Assembly (NCBI GenBank): GCA_964023275.1
Contig: OZ029929.1
Span: 558,001-622,000 of the forward strand
Origin: Norana najaformis
Taxonomy: Eukaryota > Annelida > Clitellata > Crassiclitellata > Hormogastridae
Direction of reading: 5' to 3'
DNA length: 64,000 nucleotides
The notes below the pieces were generated by a model. The model searched no databases. It saw nothing but the letters and a program-made list of their open reading frames with translations, and was not told where the DNA came from. The position numbers were made by a program, and so were the translations under genes. Below are positions 21,436-32,491 of the stretch, piece after piece (within the stretch, counting starts at the first letter, position 1; each line of letters starts with the position of its first letter).

Positions 21436-21436
21436 T
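21190..21436 (+). repeat. tRNA-derived SINE with (CAT)n tail, family C
   Basis: The A-box-like segment tggtgtaatggta and the B-box-like gggttcgaatc lie at tRNA-like spacing. They are followed by a non-tRNA body ending in a cat trinucleotide tail. A reverse-strand copy is at 55570-55797. It is a retroposon, not a tRNA gene, because the 3' half does not close a tRNA fold. Confidence 0.75.
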
Positions 21437-21619
21437 GTAGCTAATACTGTAATTAACATTTGGCCTATTAAGCCTAGGCCTGCTATTACTATAAGACTGT
21501 TTAGGCTAGTAATATTATCCTTTTGACTCAAGGTAAAAATGATCACATTAGAAATTGAACTAGATAAAATAAAATCAAATGAAATCATTCGTATCAGTCT
21601 TGGCGGTATTTCTGATTTA

Positions 21620-21867
21620 TTAAAGTTAAATCTTGAAACAGGAAACAGATATTGCAAAGGTAGAAATTTTAAACAACAGCCCAGTTCTGCAGTTAATTGG
21701 GTTTTGGAAACAGCTCTATGACGCCGGAAAATCCCCAGGCGTCTAAAGTTAAATCTTGAAACAGGAAACAGATATTGCAAAGGTAGAAATTTTAAACAAC
21801 AGCCCAGTTCTGCAGTTAATTGGGTTTGGAAACAGCTCTATGATGCCGGAAAATCCCCAGGCGTCTA
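21620..21867. repeat. 124-bp direct repeat, two copies
   Basis: The segment beginning taaagttaaatcttg and ending ccccaggcgtc occurs at 21620-21743 and again at 21744-21867 with very few differences. Confidence 0.85.
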
Positions 21868-22544
21868 AAAATAGCACCAAGTGCACATGTACTCGAGTAG
21901 TCCATACAAAGGTGCTCCTTGTGTGCATGAGTGTTTGGAGGAAATGATTAACAACTGGTGCTCAGGTGTTTTCACGACGGACTGGATCTTACCCCACGAC
22001 CACTTGAGGAGTTGTTTATTAGCTCGTAAATGAGTCTCAACCTCGTTTATTCGCATTGGATACCGTTCAGAAATTTACTATCGTTTGGGCTATTATTGGG
22101 CTTTTATTCGTCTTTACTAAGCAACGGAAAAGTACTTCGGTGGTTACACGCTGTACAAATTAAAATCGCTGCCATTATTTGGTTTGAAAGATCGGAGTGA
22201 CGAGTAGCTTGAAGTTAATTGGCTCACGTTTGAAATTCTGCAGCTTTTCCAGTAGTATCCTGAAATAGGAAAGAGCATTAACATCGACTCTTCCAATCTT
22301 TCCAGCAATTTAACTCTTTTTCCTCTTTTTGTATGCTTTTGGAAATCCGCAGAATTTTAAACACGTGCTATCTTAGAAACTCTTGAATCGATATGGCGTC
22401 GGTATTTAAGATGGTCTTCGTGGTTTTTGTGTGGCTTTGAAAAATTTCGGGATTTTCCATTTTCTGTACAACTCAATGCATGGTGAAACTTTTAATGGTC
22501 CTCTTGCCATCATAAATCGCATTAATGTGCATCTTACCAGCACT

Positions 22545-23095
22545 TTGATGTGCCCCCTCTGGAATGAACTCCCGCCAGACTTGCGACAATAATCTGATCC
22601 ATACTACGAACCAGATTTAACCATAGACGTGGGGAGCGGTTCCCCGGCCCTCTTGCTTACTTGTCGGCGCCCCTCAGACCTGAAACATCTATGTTAGGCT
22701 GCCAGAGTGTGGCGCCCTTCTGGAAATGCCCTTGACTCTCAAGAAAGCAATCCTGGAGCCGCCACTGCCACAAACTCAACACCACTTCTCCACTTCGAAT
22801 CTCTGCGCAGGTCTTTTCCTTAAAACTGAAAACACTCCTGTTCCACAAATCCTATACTGAGTCCTCTTGTCCTTCGTATCCTCTCGTTGTTTCAATTCAA
22901 AACACCATCCACTGTAGCTGTCTGCTTGTCTGACCTTTGGATCTTGACCTAGGACCGGATCTGACTGTCTCTGCCTATCGATTTTGTTTTGACTGAGTGC
23001 CCGTGAATAAGCCAGTTCCCACGACTTCGCTTTCCTTTGGCGCTGTAGAAATCTCGAATTTACCATTACGATTACGGTGTCGGCAGGTAAGACCA
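22545..23095 (+). repeat. Non-LTR retrotransposon 3' end fragments
   Basis: The plus strand has ctctggaatgaactcccg (LWNELP) followed by PDLR, the usual C-terminus of a CR1/L2/RTE-type reverse transcriptase ORF. Next comes the family's 3' region with gattttgttttgactga, gaataagc and gctgtagaaatctcg, ending in an attacgattacg tail. An unrelated segment interrupts it near 22600-22770. Other 3' ends of this family lie at 26740, 40840, 44860, 46555, 47230 and 52215. Confidence 0.65.
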
Positions 23096-24145
23096 TTAAT
23101 CCTTCCCTCCCACATGGGGTTTTCTAAGCGGGCGCTGCCTCCCACTCATTGGGGAGGTAATCGTCGAGAAATGGCAATCGATGGTGAAACACCCTGCCTT
23201 ACATCAACATATCTTAATACAATACAATGAAATACAATATAATGTAATACAATACAATACAGCTGTAACTTGATAATGATCTCCTTACAAAGTTCAGAGA
23301 TGCACATCGAAGCGGGCAGCAGGAAACATTACGAACTACAAAGAGACTGCGTCGGTGTAAGTCTTCAGTTTAGAGCGAGGGACTGCACACACGGAAGATC
23401 GGTTCACAAAATATAGAATCTAGATCTTAAGTTCATGTGAATAGCTTTGATGTGAAAAATGAAGACTGGCTTTTAGACACTGAATCATTGATATACATAT
23501 TTATAAGTCTATGCATGCTCAAGAGGCCCAATCTAAGTCATCAAGTGAAGGGGCGAAGTAAAGGTGGGCTGAAAAAAAAACGTAAGTGTGCCACGCTTTA
23601 GGGGTCGTTGCTCCTGTACACCCCCGCTCAAGTGACTCCTCTCGCTGCATTAAAAATTATATTTACCACTTCATTAAAAATATCTATTTACCACTTCATT
23701 AAAAATATCTATTTATCACTTCATTAAAAATATCTATTTACCACTTCATTAAAAATATCTATTTACCACTTCATAGATGCATATATTTGACAGTAGTTTT
23801 GTGTTGTCATGTCGGAAGAGCCTCTGATGAGTTTATCTTAAAGTGTCGCTATATGAATTTGCGATTACAATTACAGTTACAAAATCAATATATGACGTTC
23901 TGCGCTTGAAACGGGGCTGTAAAATCAACCTGCAGCTTGGCATGAAAAACACTTGTTAATTTTGAGACCGTGCTGTCCTCTGGCGAATGAAACATAAACT
24001 AAAACGTAATCATTCCGCAGATGTCGCTTCTCTGACACGCTTCTGAGGTCACTAAATCGAACTGACGTGTGACATCTAGCGAAAGAGACAGAACTAAAAT
24101 GCCGGGTTTGTTCCGGCCTTGCTTTAGTAATCATAATTGTAATCC
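23060..24145. repeat. Duplicated block, part 2 (partner at 35325-36060)
   Basis: Shares ordered segments with 35325-36060 (tcccactcatt, atggcaatcgatggtgaaa, gaagactggcttttag, tatgcatgct, aagaggccc, atgcatatatttga). No gene was recognised in it. Confidence 0.55.
23655..23775. repeat. 25-bp minisatellite, about five units
   Basis: Unit atttaccacttcattaaaaatatct in tandem, with one c/t variant. The partner block at 35690 has no such expansion. Confidence 0.9.
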
Positions 24146-24732
24146 CGAAAATTTCTAAAGCGCTGCTTCAAAGATAAGCGCAAGGAACCAGCATAGTTAC
24201 AAGTGCTGCGTCAAGTCAGAGGGGTTGTTCAAAAATGCCAAGGGAACAAATTCGGGTTGCAAGAAGACCAGAGAGAGCAAGTCAGACAGGAGCTGTTACT
24301 GTGGGCTGTATTTAGTTTGAGAGAAATGGGAAGGCGGCCGATTGGAGGGATCAGGGTAAGATTTCTTGAAAAGATGAGACTTAAGCAGTAGACTTCAACG
24401 GTAGATTTATTTCGCTCCAGTGTGTGGTTGAAACAATAGAATTCTATTGAGCACAAGACTTGTTGGAGGGACAGCATCCAGAGCTGTGACCATTTAAAAG
24501 TTCTCTGACATGACTCAATTCATTCGCTATGCAACAGGCTATGTGCATTCTCTGCTTCTGATTTTTAGGCGAAAAAGTAAATTTTCCAAACGTGAATAAA
24601 TTCACACCCTATCGCTCCTTCCAATTGTTCTTCTCCCATCCAGATGGTTCACACCCACTAAAGTTATATGTCCCATTTCTTCACGCATTTCTCTTCTACC
24701 CTGCATAGGCCTTTCCCTTCCACTAATCTCTG

Positions 24733-24915
24733 TGGGGCACGGTGGCCGATTGGTTAGAGCGTTCGGCTTGTAACGCGGCGAGTACGGGTTCGAGGGTCCT
24801 CCTCTGAGGCGGTTACTGTGCAGGGACCTTGAGCAGGTCATTCACTGACAATTGCTCTGCGGCATCAGTTGATGCTTTGTCGTTGGATAGTGACGCCTAA
24901 TAAATACAATAATAT
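24733..24915 (+). repeat. tRNA-derived SINE, family A
   Basis: The head is ggggcacggtggccgattgg, then ttagagcg, ttgtaacgcgg and B-box-like gggttcgag. A body with gaccttgagca and ccta|ataaa follows, with a short AT tail. Related copies are at 36642, 38372, 43007 (plus) and 49661, 50380, 56160, 56355 (minus). Confidence 0.75.
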
Positions 24916-24919
24916 GCCT

Positions 24920-25132
24920 TCGAAATATTGGGTCCAATTAATTTCGCCGGGGTCAATTTCATTCGTGAATTTGGCCGTCGTCTTTCGACCATCTCTGGAG
25001 ATCCACGTGAGGTCACTTTCCTTTTTCAGCGCCTTTATATCTGTTTCCAGCGCTAAAATTCCATTGCTTTTCTTGGCATGTTTTCAGATGTTCATCAGGA
25101 CGAGGCCTGAGTTTCGAGATACCCTTTAACAG
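24920..25132 (+). pseudogene. Diverged retroelement C-terminal fragment
   Basis: Frames read GPINFAGVNFIREFGRRL, then SGDPREVTFLFQRL and a stop-interrupted continuation, the same segment as at 7262 and 7762 but an older insertion with different flanks. Confidence 0.45.
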
Positions 25133-25406
25133 CTCATAGCGTAAAATTTCGTTCCTGGGGGATTACGCTTACCTCGGTCAAAATAATAATAATAATGTCG
25201 ATCTTAATAATAGTCGCTCTTAATTCCGAATCGAACCACCGAACGAGAAGATTAAACATGATGCGGGAAGTTCATCGACGATGGAACGTATATGATGGCT
25301 TCGGGAAGCTCGAATAGCAGCAGCAAGTCAAGCTTAGACTTAAGATCTGCTACTATGCTGTGTAAAGGGTTGGAAACGAAAACTGATGCATTTCTGAGTT
25401 TTTTCA
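25133..25406. other. Intergenic, no gene seen
   Basis: Partly shared with 29640-29855 (ttaattccga, gcgggcagttcatc-like, aagtcaagct). This is the corresponding position in the copy 4 and copy 5 units. Confidence 0.4.
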
Positions 25407-26295
25407 TTTAATTATTTTTGCAAAACAAACATCTTCCACTTATACACAAGGAACATTCGAAACAACAACAAATTTAAGTAAATAAGAACCGGCTGATAAA
25501 AATGTGTAAATGAGAAGACACAATTATTTTCCTGTTTCCTCTAAATATACCACAACAATTACCGATTCAGCAGACTATACCGAACTATAGCAATATTTAC
25601 AAAAGAAACCTTAAAGTTAGTTACATATATCAAACTTTAGCTTAGCTAAGGCGACCCTTCTACCAAGCTGAACAAGCACTCGAGACCATGTATATGGCTA
25701 AAGCATAAACTCTTAAACCAAGCACCCACAAGCGCATATAGGCTATACACTACAAAAACAGAAAAATTAACACTCGCTATATACACTTATGTTGACGAAG
25801 ACCAGGGGAAGTTAAGCACTTCACAACTTCTCAAGTTCTCGTCACTTCGGTCACGGCCTGGCTCTTCCAGTCACTCTGACCGAATCCTGCTCCGAATCCC
25901 CCAAAAATCTTTCGCCCTGATCGACGACTCCTTCAGTTCGCTCTGTCCCTCAGCGACTTACTCAACCCAGCGAGTGACCTGAGAACTTCTCGACATTCGG
26001 CCTCCTTCTTCGTCACTGTGCACACAAGCCCAACCTACCTTCGGGCCAATCAATAAGTCTTTCTCGCGCATAAGGTAGGGTATCAGCTTATAAATTATTT
26101 TGTGCCAAATATTATAAGTAATTAAAATAATATATATAAATTGCCAATTAATACAATTAATTATTTCCTTAGATAATTAGCAGCAGAACGGCTGAGTCGA
26201 AAAGCGGGACCCCATAATGGTGTTCAGGTGACCCATAATAATGAAATTATACGCTTAATCTAGACAATGCATTCGGGTCTCATGAGATTGGTTCC
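25407..26295 (-). other. Predicted 3' UTR of IL-17-like copy 4
   Basis: Diverged counterpart of the copy 1-3 downstream region, about 0.9 kb, with minus-strand ATTAAA at 25412-25407 in the place of AATAAA. The AUUUA cluster of copies 1-3 is absent and a segment is replaced by unrelated sequence at about 25780-26060. Confidence 0.35.
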
Positions 26296-27627
26296 TTAAG
26301 ACGTCGTTGGCTCTTCAGTCGGGTTCGGGTGATACGCAGGCCACGTCCGTGGTGCAACCGACCTGCATCCAACCGACCACTTCAGCCACTTGTCGACCCA
26401 CGTGATCACCCCGGTTTCCGACGTAGACTTGAATTTGATTGGCAGGTAGTAGAAGAACGGTTCGCAGACGTTGGCTGATCCATCGACAATAGACGATGTG
26501 CATTCGGCGTGGGCAAGATCAGCTGGCTGGCCATTAAAGTCGTTTAGGACACGGTGTGTCCAGGGGCACACGGATCGGTTCTGGAGGTTGGGCGTGGAGT
26601 CATGAAGAAGCGATGCGTGGCGTCGTGTCCTAATCTTGCCCTTACTGGTGACTTCTGAAGGGGTCAAGGTTGTGCTGAGAGATTCGTTTGATCTGAACAA
26701 GTAAGTAAGAAGCGATATCTCTTTTATCGCCTGCAATTTCTGCTTCGGACTTTCACTCAAAACATTCCTCCTTCACAGATCGTACCCTGGCACCCCTTCT
26801 TCCTCTTATCTCTCTCTCCTCTCCAACCCCAAACACCATCCCCCTTAGCTGCCACGCTGTCTCTCCGTCTGACGTTTGGATCTCCACCTCGAACCGAACC
26901 CCTTTGCCTATCGATTTTGTTTTGACTGAACGCATGTGAATAAGCTGGCCCCAGCGGCGCGGCTTTCGTAGGGCGCTGTAGAAATCTCGGAATTACGATT
27001 ACGATATTATAAAAATTGCAAATTTCACTCTGGCTGAATGTGATCTAACGTATACGATTTTTTGTGTAGTCTAGCATAATGTTGTGCGATTTGATTGAGC
27101 ATTAATTTGTTGTATTCTTGTCTGATCTAAGCTGATCTAATCTGAAAACTTCTATAGCGCCGTCATCTTATTACACAAGACATCTTATTCTAAGCAACAT
27201 GGCATTCAAAATATGAATGCATTTAATGACGCGCACAGTGACTGCCGTGAATCCGAGGGAACTCGAGCGGGTCATTGATACCAAGATGCATTGAGAGGCG
27301 AGAGGCCCGAGGGTTAAGAAACCTAACTCTATTCTAGAAAGAGCGAAGTATCTCAAGAACTGCGTGGTCTAAATGGACAGTCGTGAACTACTAAGTAGCC
27401 TAAGAATTGGTCTAAAAGCAGATCCAAGGACTCGACATAAATTACAGTCGATGGCTTTGACGAGATAACAGTCGGATGACAGACTAATTAGAGAAGATCG
27501 AATTTCTAATTTACCTGAACTGTTTTAGGAAGTCGACGATTTCAACATCATCCTCTAGCTGCGGAGGCTGGTAAGGTGCCGAGGCGACGAGAATGGCTAG
27601 AAACACGATGCAGAGGAAAGGAGACAT
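26296..27627 (-). CDS. IL17-like: IL-17-like secreted cytokine, copy 4
   Basis: Exons 27627-27515 (113 nt) and 26692-26296 (397 nt), in phase 2, predicting 169 residues. The signal peptide reads MSPFLCIVFLAILVASA. The domain has SVCPW (78-82), AEC (100-102), NVC (112-114), YYLPI and VGC (145-147), so mature cysteines are 80, 102, 114 and 147. The conserved NRxP motif reads NGQP here, losing the Arg, a change shared only with copy 5. The VGC is followed by Arg-Ser, with no second Cys. The linker is five residues shorter than in copies 1-3. The intron (26693-27514) is longer because a retrotransposon 3' end lies in it at about 26740-27005. Confidence 0.85.
26740..27010 (+). repeat. Non-LTR retrotransposon 3' end inside the copy 4 intron
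   Basis: Same family as 46555-46860: atcgattttgttttgactga, a gtgaataagctgg segment, gggcgctgtagaaatctcg and an attacgattacgat tail. It is antisense to the cytokine gene and absent from the introns of the other copies. Confidence 0.7.
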
Positions 27628-27782
27628 GACGAAGATTCTCAGCAAGTCAAATAACTTTGATATTAACTTTCATTTATGTAATTTAAATGTAGAAAAATTG
27701 AGATACGAGGTTAGAAGCTGAACTCTTCGTTGCCCACTGTTTGACTCTGAACGTGGTTGAATCTGTTCGATCTCTTCGTCCC

Positions 27783-27790
27783 CTTAAATA
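27783..27790 (-). promoter_or_regulatory. TATA-like core promoter of IL-17-like copy 4
   Basis: GTATTTAAG on the minus strand, 156 bp upstream of the ATG. I could not find the Ets-like block that lies further upstream in copies 0-3 and 5. Confidence 0.5.
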
Positions 27791-28139
27791 CTCACCCAAA
27801 GTCGTGGGGTTGAGTGTTATCGCCATTGATGAATTCGTGAATGAATAGAACACTTTCCCTCGTTTACGCTGTGAATGTGTCTCCATGTCTCACTAATACA
27901 TAAACACACCGACGCACTCGTTGTTTCTTGAGATCCGAGTGAAGGGAACACAATTCCATTGATATTTATATATATATAAAGTATATTAATAGAATATCTA
28001 ATGGTCGTCGTTAATTTTGTGCTGTAAATAAGGATACGAGAACGCCTTCTTCGACGCCGACTGACCGTAGTTTGGCATTGAGATATGACTGAGTATTTGA
28101 GAATTATTTTAAGAGGCGATGTCACTAAACGGTTGTCTT

Positions 28140-28620
28140 ACTACAACATGCAGTTTGAAGAAGAGAGCTCTGTGGGTTTTGAGAAGAGACCTCTGTGGGT
28201 TGTTGGAGGCGGGACGATTTGATAGAGGAAGGAGTAGACGAATTTATGGAGGAAAAATAAGCGAGTGAATGTAGGGGATTGACTGTTTACGTGTGGGTTT
28301 ATATAACACTGAATGTCGGGTAAACCGTCGGTGGAACAACTCGTTGAAGACGGCTACACTTGAGCGTGCTTAAGAGTTTTCAGGCGAACTAGTTTCAGCC
28401 AGACTGTCATCGGTTTATGCACCTGAAATTTTAAGATGAACTGTCGCCTTAATGTGGGCCTCATGGATCAACTTCGGCTAAAGATGGGCCATATCTTACC
28501 ATAACGCACCTTTGCATTATATACCTACCCTACCTTTAATATACTTTACGTTACCCTACCCTAGCAGAACCTAACCCAGCCATACCGTGCCTAACCGTAC
28601 CTACCTAACTTATCTTTACT
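28140..28620. other. Intergenic, no gene seen
   Basis: Unique-looking sequence with a short run of cctacc/taccct repeats at about 28520-28620. No exon was recognised. Confidence 0.4.
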
Positions 28621-28621
28621 A

Positions 28622-28627
28622 TGATTA

Positions 28628-28677
<50 letters not shown>

Positions 28678-28700
28678 TTAAAATTAAAAAAATAATAATA
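28622..28700. repeat. (AAT)n(ATT)n microsatellite
   Basis: About nine aat units followed by about ten att units, a self-complementary tract like the one at 15675. Confidence 0.9.
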
Positions 28701-28861
28701 GAATGAAACGTAGCCGTTCCAGATTTTCATTAGTGTCTCCGGACAATTTTTTTCACCAACTGAAGGATAATACCTGGTAAAAAATAATAGTATTAGGTCC
28801 TCACTGCCCCTTGTTGTCCAAGGTCTTTAGACAGTAACCACCTCCGGGTATATAGACGCAC

Positions 28862-29045
28862 TTTGGCTTTTGAGACTCTTGGCCCAGTCAACAGCAGTGG
28901 CCTACCCTTCATAACAGACTTAGGGCGCTGTCTCTCGTATAACCGGTGACACGAGAGATATCAGTTATCTTTTCCAGCGCATTGCTATCACAATTGAATG
29001 CTTAAATTCTATGACCATCTCTGCCATGCAGGATGTTTAATAGGT
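28862..29045 (+). pseudogene. Decayed retroelement C-terminal fragment
   Basis: FGFETLGPVNSSGLPFITDLGR followed by stops and frame changes; it matches the segment at 7262 and 7762. The neighbouring minus-strand RT fragment lies in the opposite orientation, so the two are separate insertions. Confidence 0.45.
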
Positions 29046-29089
29046 CTGATGACCTCACATAGCCCTGTCGAACCCTTTTCTTGACGAGG

Positions 29090-29435
29090 AACCCTCGGGT
29101 AGTGTACCGGCTGCTACCACTCTGGCTTGCTGTTTACAGTAGAATCCAGAAAGCAGGTTGACGATATGAATAGGGTAACCCATGTCTATCAAGGCTAGGC
29201 AGAGCTTCTAATGTGAGACACAGTCAAAAGCCTTCTTTAAATCAACAAAAGCACAGATAGAGGGACTGCTGATTCTCTCTAGTAATCTGCTTGCTGATTC
29301 TAAGATTTGTGACTAGATCTCGTGTTCCCGTTCCTCTTCGAAATCCAGCTTGTTCATCTGCCACCTCAGATTCTGTCTTCATCCTAATCCCTCCCAGGAT
29401 AATCTTTAGGATGATTTTACTGGCATGCGCGTCCA
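29090..29435 (-). pseudogene. Non-LTR retrotransposon reverse transcriptase fragment
   Basis: The minus strand reads SKIILKIILGGIR, VADEQAGFRRGTGTRDLVTN and, after a frame change, FVDLKKAFDCVSH, then DMGYPIHIVNLL and QARVVAAGTLPEGS. EQAGFR..G.RD and FVD.KKAFD.V are fingers/palm motifs of non-LTR reverse transcriptases. One internal stop and at least one frameshift make it inactive. Confidence 0.75.
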
Positions 29436-29855
29436 GAAGCGATAGTGGTTGTTAGGGCAGCAGTGGCCACGGTTGTTGCACCTGCATTGTCTCATATCGC
29501 CTTTCTTTGGAAGAGAAAGGAAGATTCAGTTTATCCAACCTACTCGCCATTCCCAGCCTTCCATAATGCCTCACATACTCAATGCATCTTTCCACTGTTG
29601 TTTCTCAACTATGCTGGAACAGCAAGCTGAAACCACATCTTAGTTATTTAATCGCTCTTAATTCCGAGGCTAACCACTGAGGGAGAGTATTAGGCCTAAA
29701 CCTGATGCGGGCAGTTCATCCTTGACGGCACGTATACGATGGATACAGAAAGAATATCAACAATAAGTCAAGCTAAAACTTAAGTTTTGCTATTAAGTAG
29801 CGCTATTCTATGTAAAGAGTTGAAAACAAAAAATGACGCAATTAAGAGTTTTCCA

Positions 29856-31279
29856 TTTAATTATTTTTGTAAAACAAACATATTACACTTATATACAATG
29901 AACATCTGAAAACAACAATAAATTTAAGTAAATAAGAAACGTCCGATAAAATATGTAGGCCCCTAAATAAGACTACACAATTGTTATCCTGGTTCTTTTA
30001 AACAAACCAATTCCATTGAAGGAATCAAGTGAAGGAACTCAAGTGATGGAACTCAAATGAAGGAATTCAAGTGATGGAACTCAAATGAAGGAATTCAAGT
30101 GATGGAACTCAAGTGAAATAATGCCTTCAATAACACGTGTTAAACATTGAAACAGAGACTATAAATTCGACATGGCACTCTGTAACAACAGTATTAACTA
30201 AATCGTCATTTAACAATACTATAGTTTTCGAGCTAAATTAACTTTAGCTTTAATATTGACAGCAAACAATCGACGAAAACGGAGAAGTGGTTCCAAGAAA
30301 GAAGCACTTTTTAAAATGCAGAGAATTCATAACTCGGAGAAGTCATAACTAAGCGATTACCGAGGAGGGACGATAATAGAAAAACTTCCTGATAAGTGTC
30401 CATTCACAGGCAAAGCGCAAGATGCAAAAACCAATATTTTAAAATACGAAACCTGAAATGATAGCATTCCACCAAAGCACAATAGTCAGTAAGTTGTTAA
30501 AATGACCTGACTGTCCAACGTGCAATGCAAGAAATTACTGCGGAACCTCGATTAAGAAATGCAATCTCGTCCAAATAAACCAAGCAGTATATGAAATCTC
30601 ACGAGCAAAAGACTGACTCTCAGAATGCAACAATCTCAGCGAATCGTAAACAGAATCAAACAGCGGAAATAAGATGATACGGCTGAGCAATATCAAAAGA
30701 ACAACAACTGCGTGTAAAAAGACAGCTCGCTTAAACAGTTTGAACAAACCGCAGTAAGAACAATAATCTCTCGAATACGGTTTCCATCTCTGAACTGAAG
30801 AACTATAATAATGCCGGGTTAGCTCACAGGATGATGAAAACGATGACAACTAAGGAGAAGAAGATGGTGATTCTTAAACTCTCGAATACTCGAAAAAAGT
30901 CCCCTATAAGCACCACAAAACAATATATAAGTTCACAAAGAGAAAAAATTAGACCAAATATGTGATTAAATACTATACTGAATTTAATGTCATTCAATTA
31001 ATGCAATTATTAATTATTTCTTAAATAATTAACGGCAGAATTGATTAATGGTAGGGCGGAACCCCACAATGGTGTAGATGTAACCCAGGGTGGTGCCATT
31101 CTCCTAAAAATGGTCAGTCAAACCCAGTCAGTCATTGGTTTAGCAAATATGTTAATCAATAGGTCTAGAATCTTCTATTGAATCGTTTCCTCGTATCAAT
31201 CGGTCCAGTATAATACTGGGATCCTTGAAGTGGTGTGGTTGATCTTGAAAAAGTACTCTTCTTTCTCGGGTTTGGCTCC
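29856..31279 (-). other. Predicted long 3' UTR of IL-17-like copy 5
   Basis: About 1.4 kb, related throughout to the region after copies 1-3, with minus-strand ATTAAA at 29861-29856. The position of the AUUUA cluster (about 30910-30960) is eroded and holds no pentamer run. A minisatellite lies at 30025-30120. Confidence 0.38.
30025..30120. repeat. Minisatellite, ggaactcaaatgaagga type
   Basis: Alternating ggaactcaagtgat and ggaattcaagtgat units, about six in tandem. Confidence 0.85.
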
Positions 31280-32328
31280 TTAAGTTATCGTTGGCTCCTC
31301 GGTTGGGCTCGGCTTTTTGGCCGGCTTCAGCAGCGGTGTAAACGAAGTGCATCCAACCGACCACTTCAGCCACTTGTCGACCCACATGTCCACCCCGGTT
31401 TCCGACGTAGACTTGATTTTGAATGGCAGGTAGTAGAAGAACGGTTCGCAGACGTTGGCTGATCCATCGACAATAGACGATGTGCATTCGGCGTGGGCAA
31501 GATCAGCTGGCTGGCCATTAAAGTCGTTTAGGACACGGTGTGTCCAGGGGCACACGGATCGGTTCTGGAGGTTGGATGTGGAGTCCTGAACAAGCGATGT
31601 CTGGCGACGTGTCCTAATCTTGCCCTTACTGGTGACTTCTGAATGGGTCAAGGTTGTGCTGAGAGATTCGTTTGATCTGAACAAATAAGTAAGAAGCGAT
31701 GTTTCTTTTGTTACCATTGCAAATTTCACTCTGGCTGAATGTGACCTAACGTATAAGATATCTTGTGTAGTCTAGCATAATGTTGTGCGATTTGATTGAG
31801 CATTAATTTGTTGTATTCTTGTCTGATCTAAGCTGATCTAATCTGAAAACTTCTATAGCGCCGTCATCTTATTAAACAAGACATCTTATTCTAAGCAACA
31901 TGGCATATAAAATATGAATGCATTTAGTGACGCGCACAGTGACTGCTGTGAGTCCGACAGAACTCGAGCGGGTCGTAGATACCAAGATGCATTGAGAGGT
32001 GAGAGGCCCGAGGGTTAAGAAACCTAACTCTATTCTAGAAAGAGCGAAGTATCCCAAGAGCTGCATGGTCTAAATGCATAGTCGTCATCTACTAAGTAGC
32101 CTAAGAATTGGTCTATAAGCAGAACCAAGGACTCGACTTAAATTACAGTCGATGGCTTTGACGAGATAACAGTCGGATGACAGTCTAATTAGAGAAGATC
32201 GAATTTCTAATTTACCTGAACTGTTTTAGGAAGTCGACGATTTCAACATCATCCTCTAGCTGCGGAGGCTGGTAAGGTGCCGAGGCGACGAGAGTGGCTA
32301 GAAACACGATGCAGAGGAAAGGAGACAT
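31280..32328 (-). CDS. IL17-like: IL-17-like secreted cytokine, copy 5
   Basis: Exons 32328-32216 and 31676-31280, phase 2, predicting 169 residues. It is closest to copy 4: same NGQP in place of NRQP, HAECTSS, NVCEPFFYYLP and VGC, with cysteines at 80, 102, 114 and 147. The linker (RQTSLVQD) and C-terminal tail (FTPLLKPAKKPSPTEEP) differ, so the region after the last cysteine has changed most between the two. The intron (31677-32215) lacks the retrotransposon end found in copy 4. It is the right-most member of the array and lies next to its promoter at 32484-32491. Confidence 0.85.
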
Positions 32329-32483
32329 GACGAAGATTCTCAGCAAGTCAAATAACTTTGATATTAACTTATATTTATGTAATTTAAATGTAGAAAAATT
32401 GAGATACGAGGTTAGAAGCTGAACTCTTCGTTGCCCACTGTTTGACTCTGAACGTGGTTGAATCTGTTCGATCTCTTCGTCCC

Positions 32484-32491
32484 CTTAAATA
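32484..32491 (-). promoter_or_regulatory. TATA-like core promoter of IL-17-like copy 5
   Basis: GTATTTAAG on the minus strand, 156 bp upstream of the ATG. A variant of the Ets-like block (gcatgaataaggaggaagcc) lies at 32700-32719. Confidence 0.5.

Noticed and set aside
24733-24800. Possible tRNA genes at the SINE heads
   Set aside because: A and B boxes are present but the sequence does not close a cloverleaf and is followed by a conserved non-tRNA body and tail.
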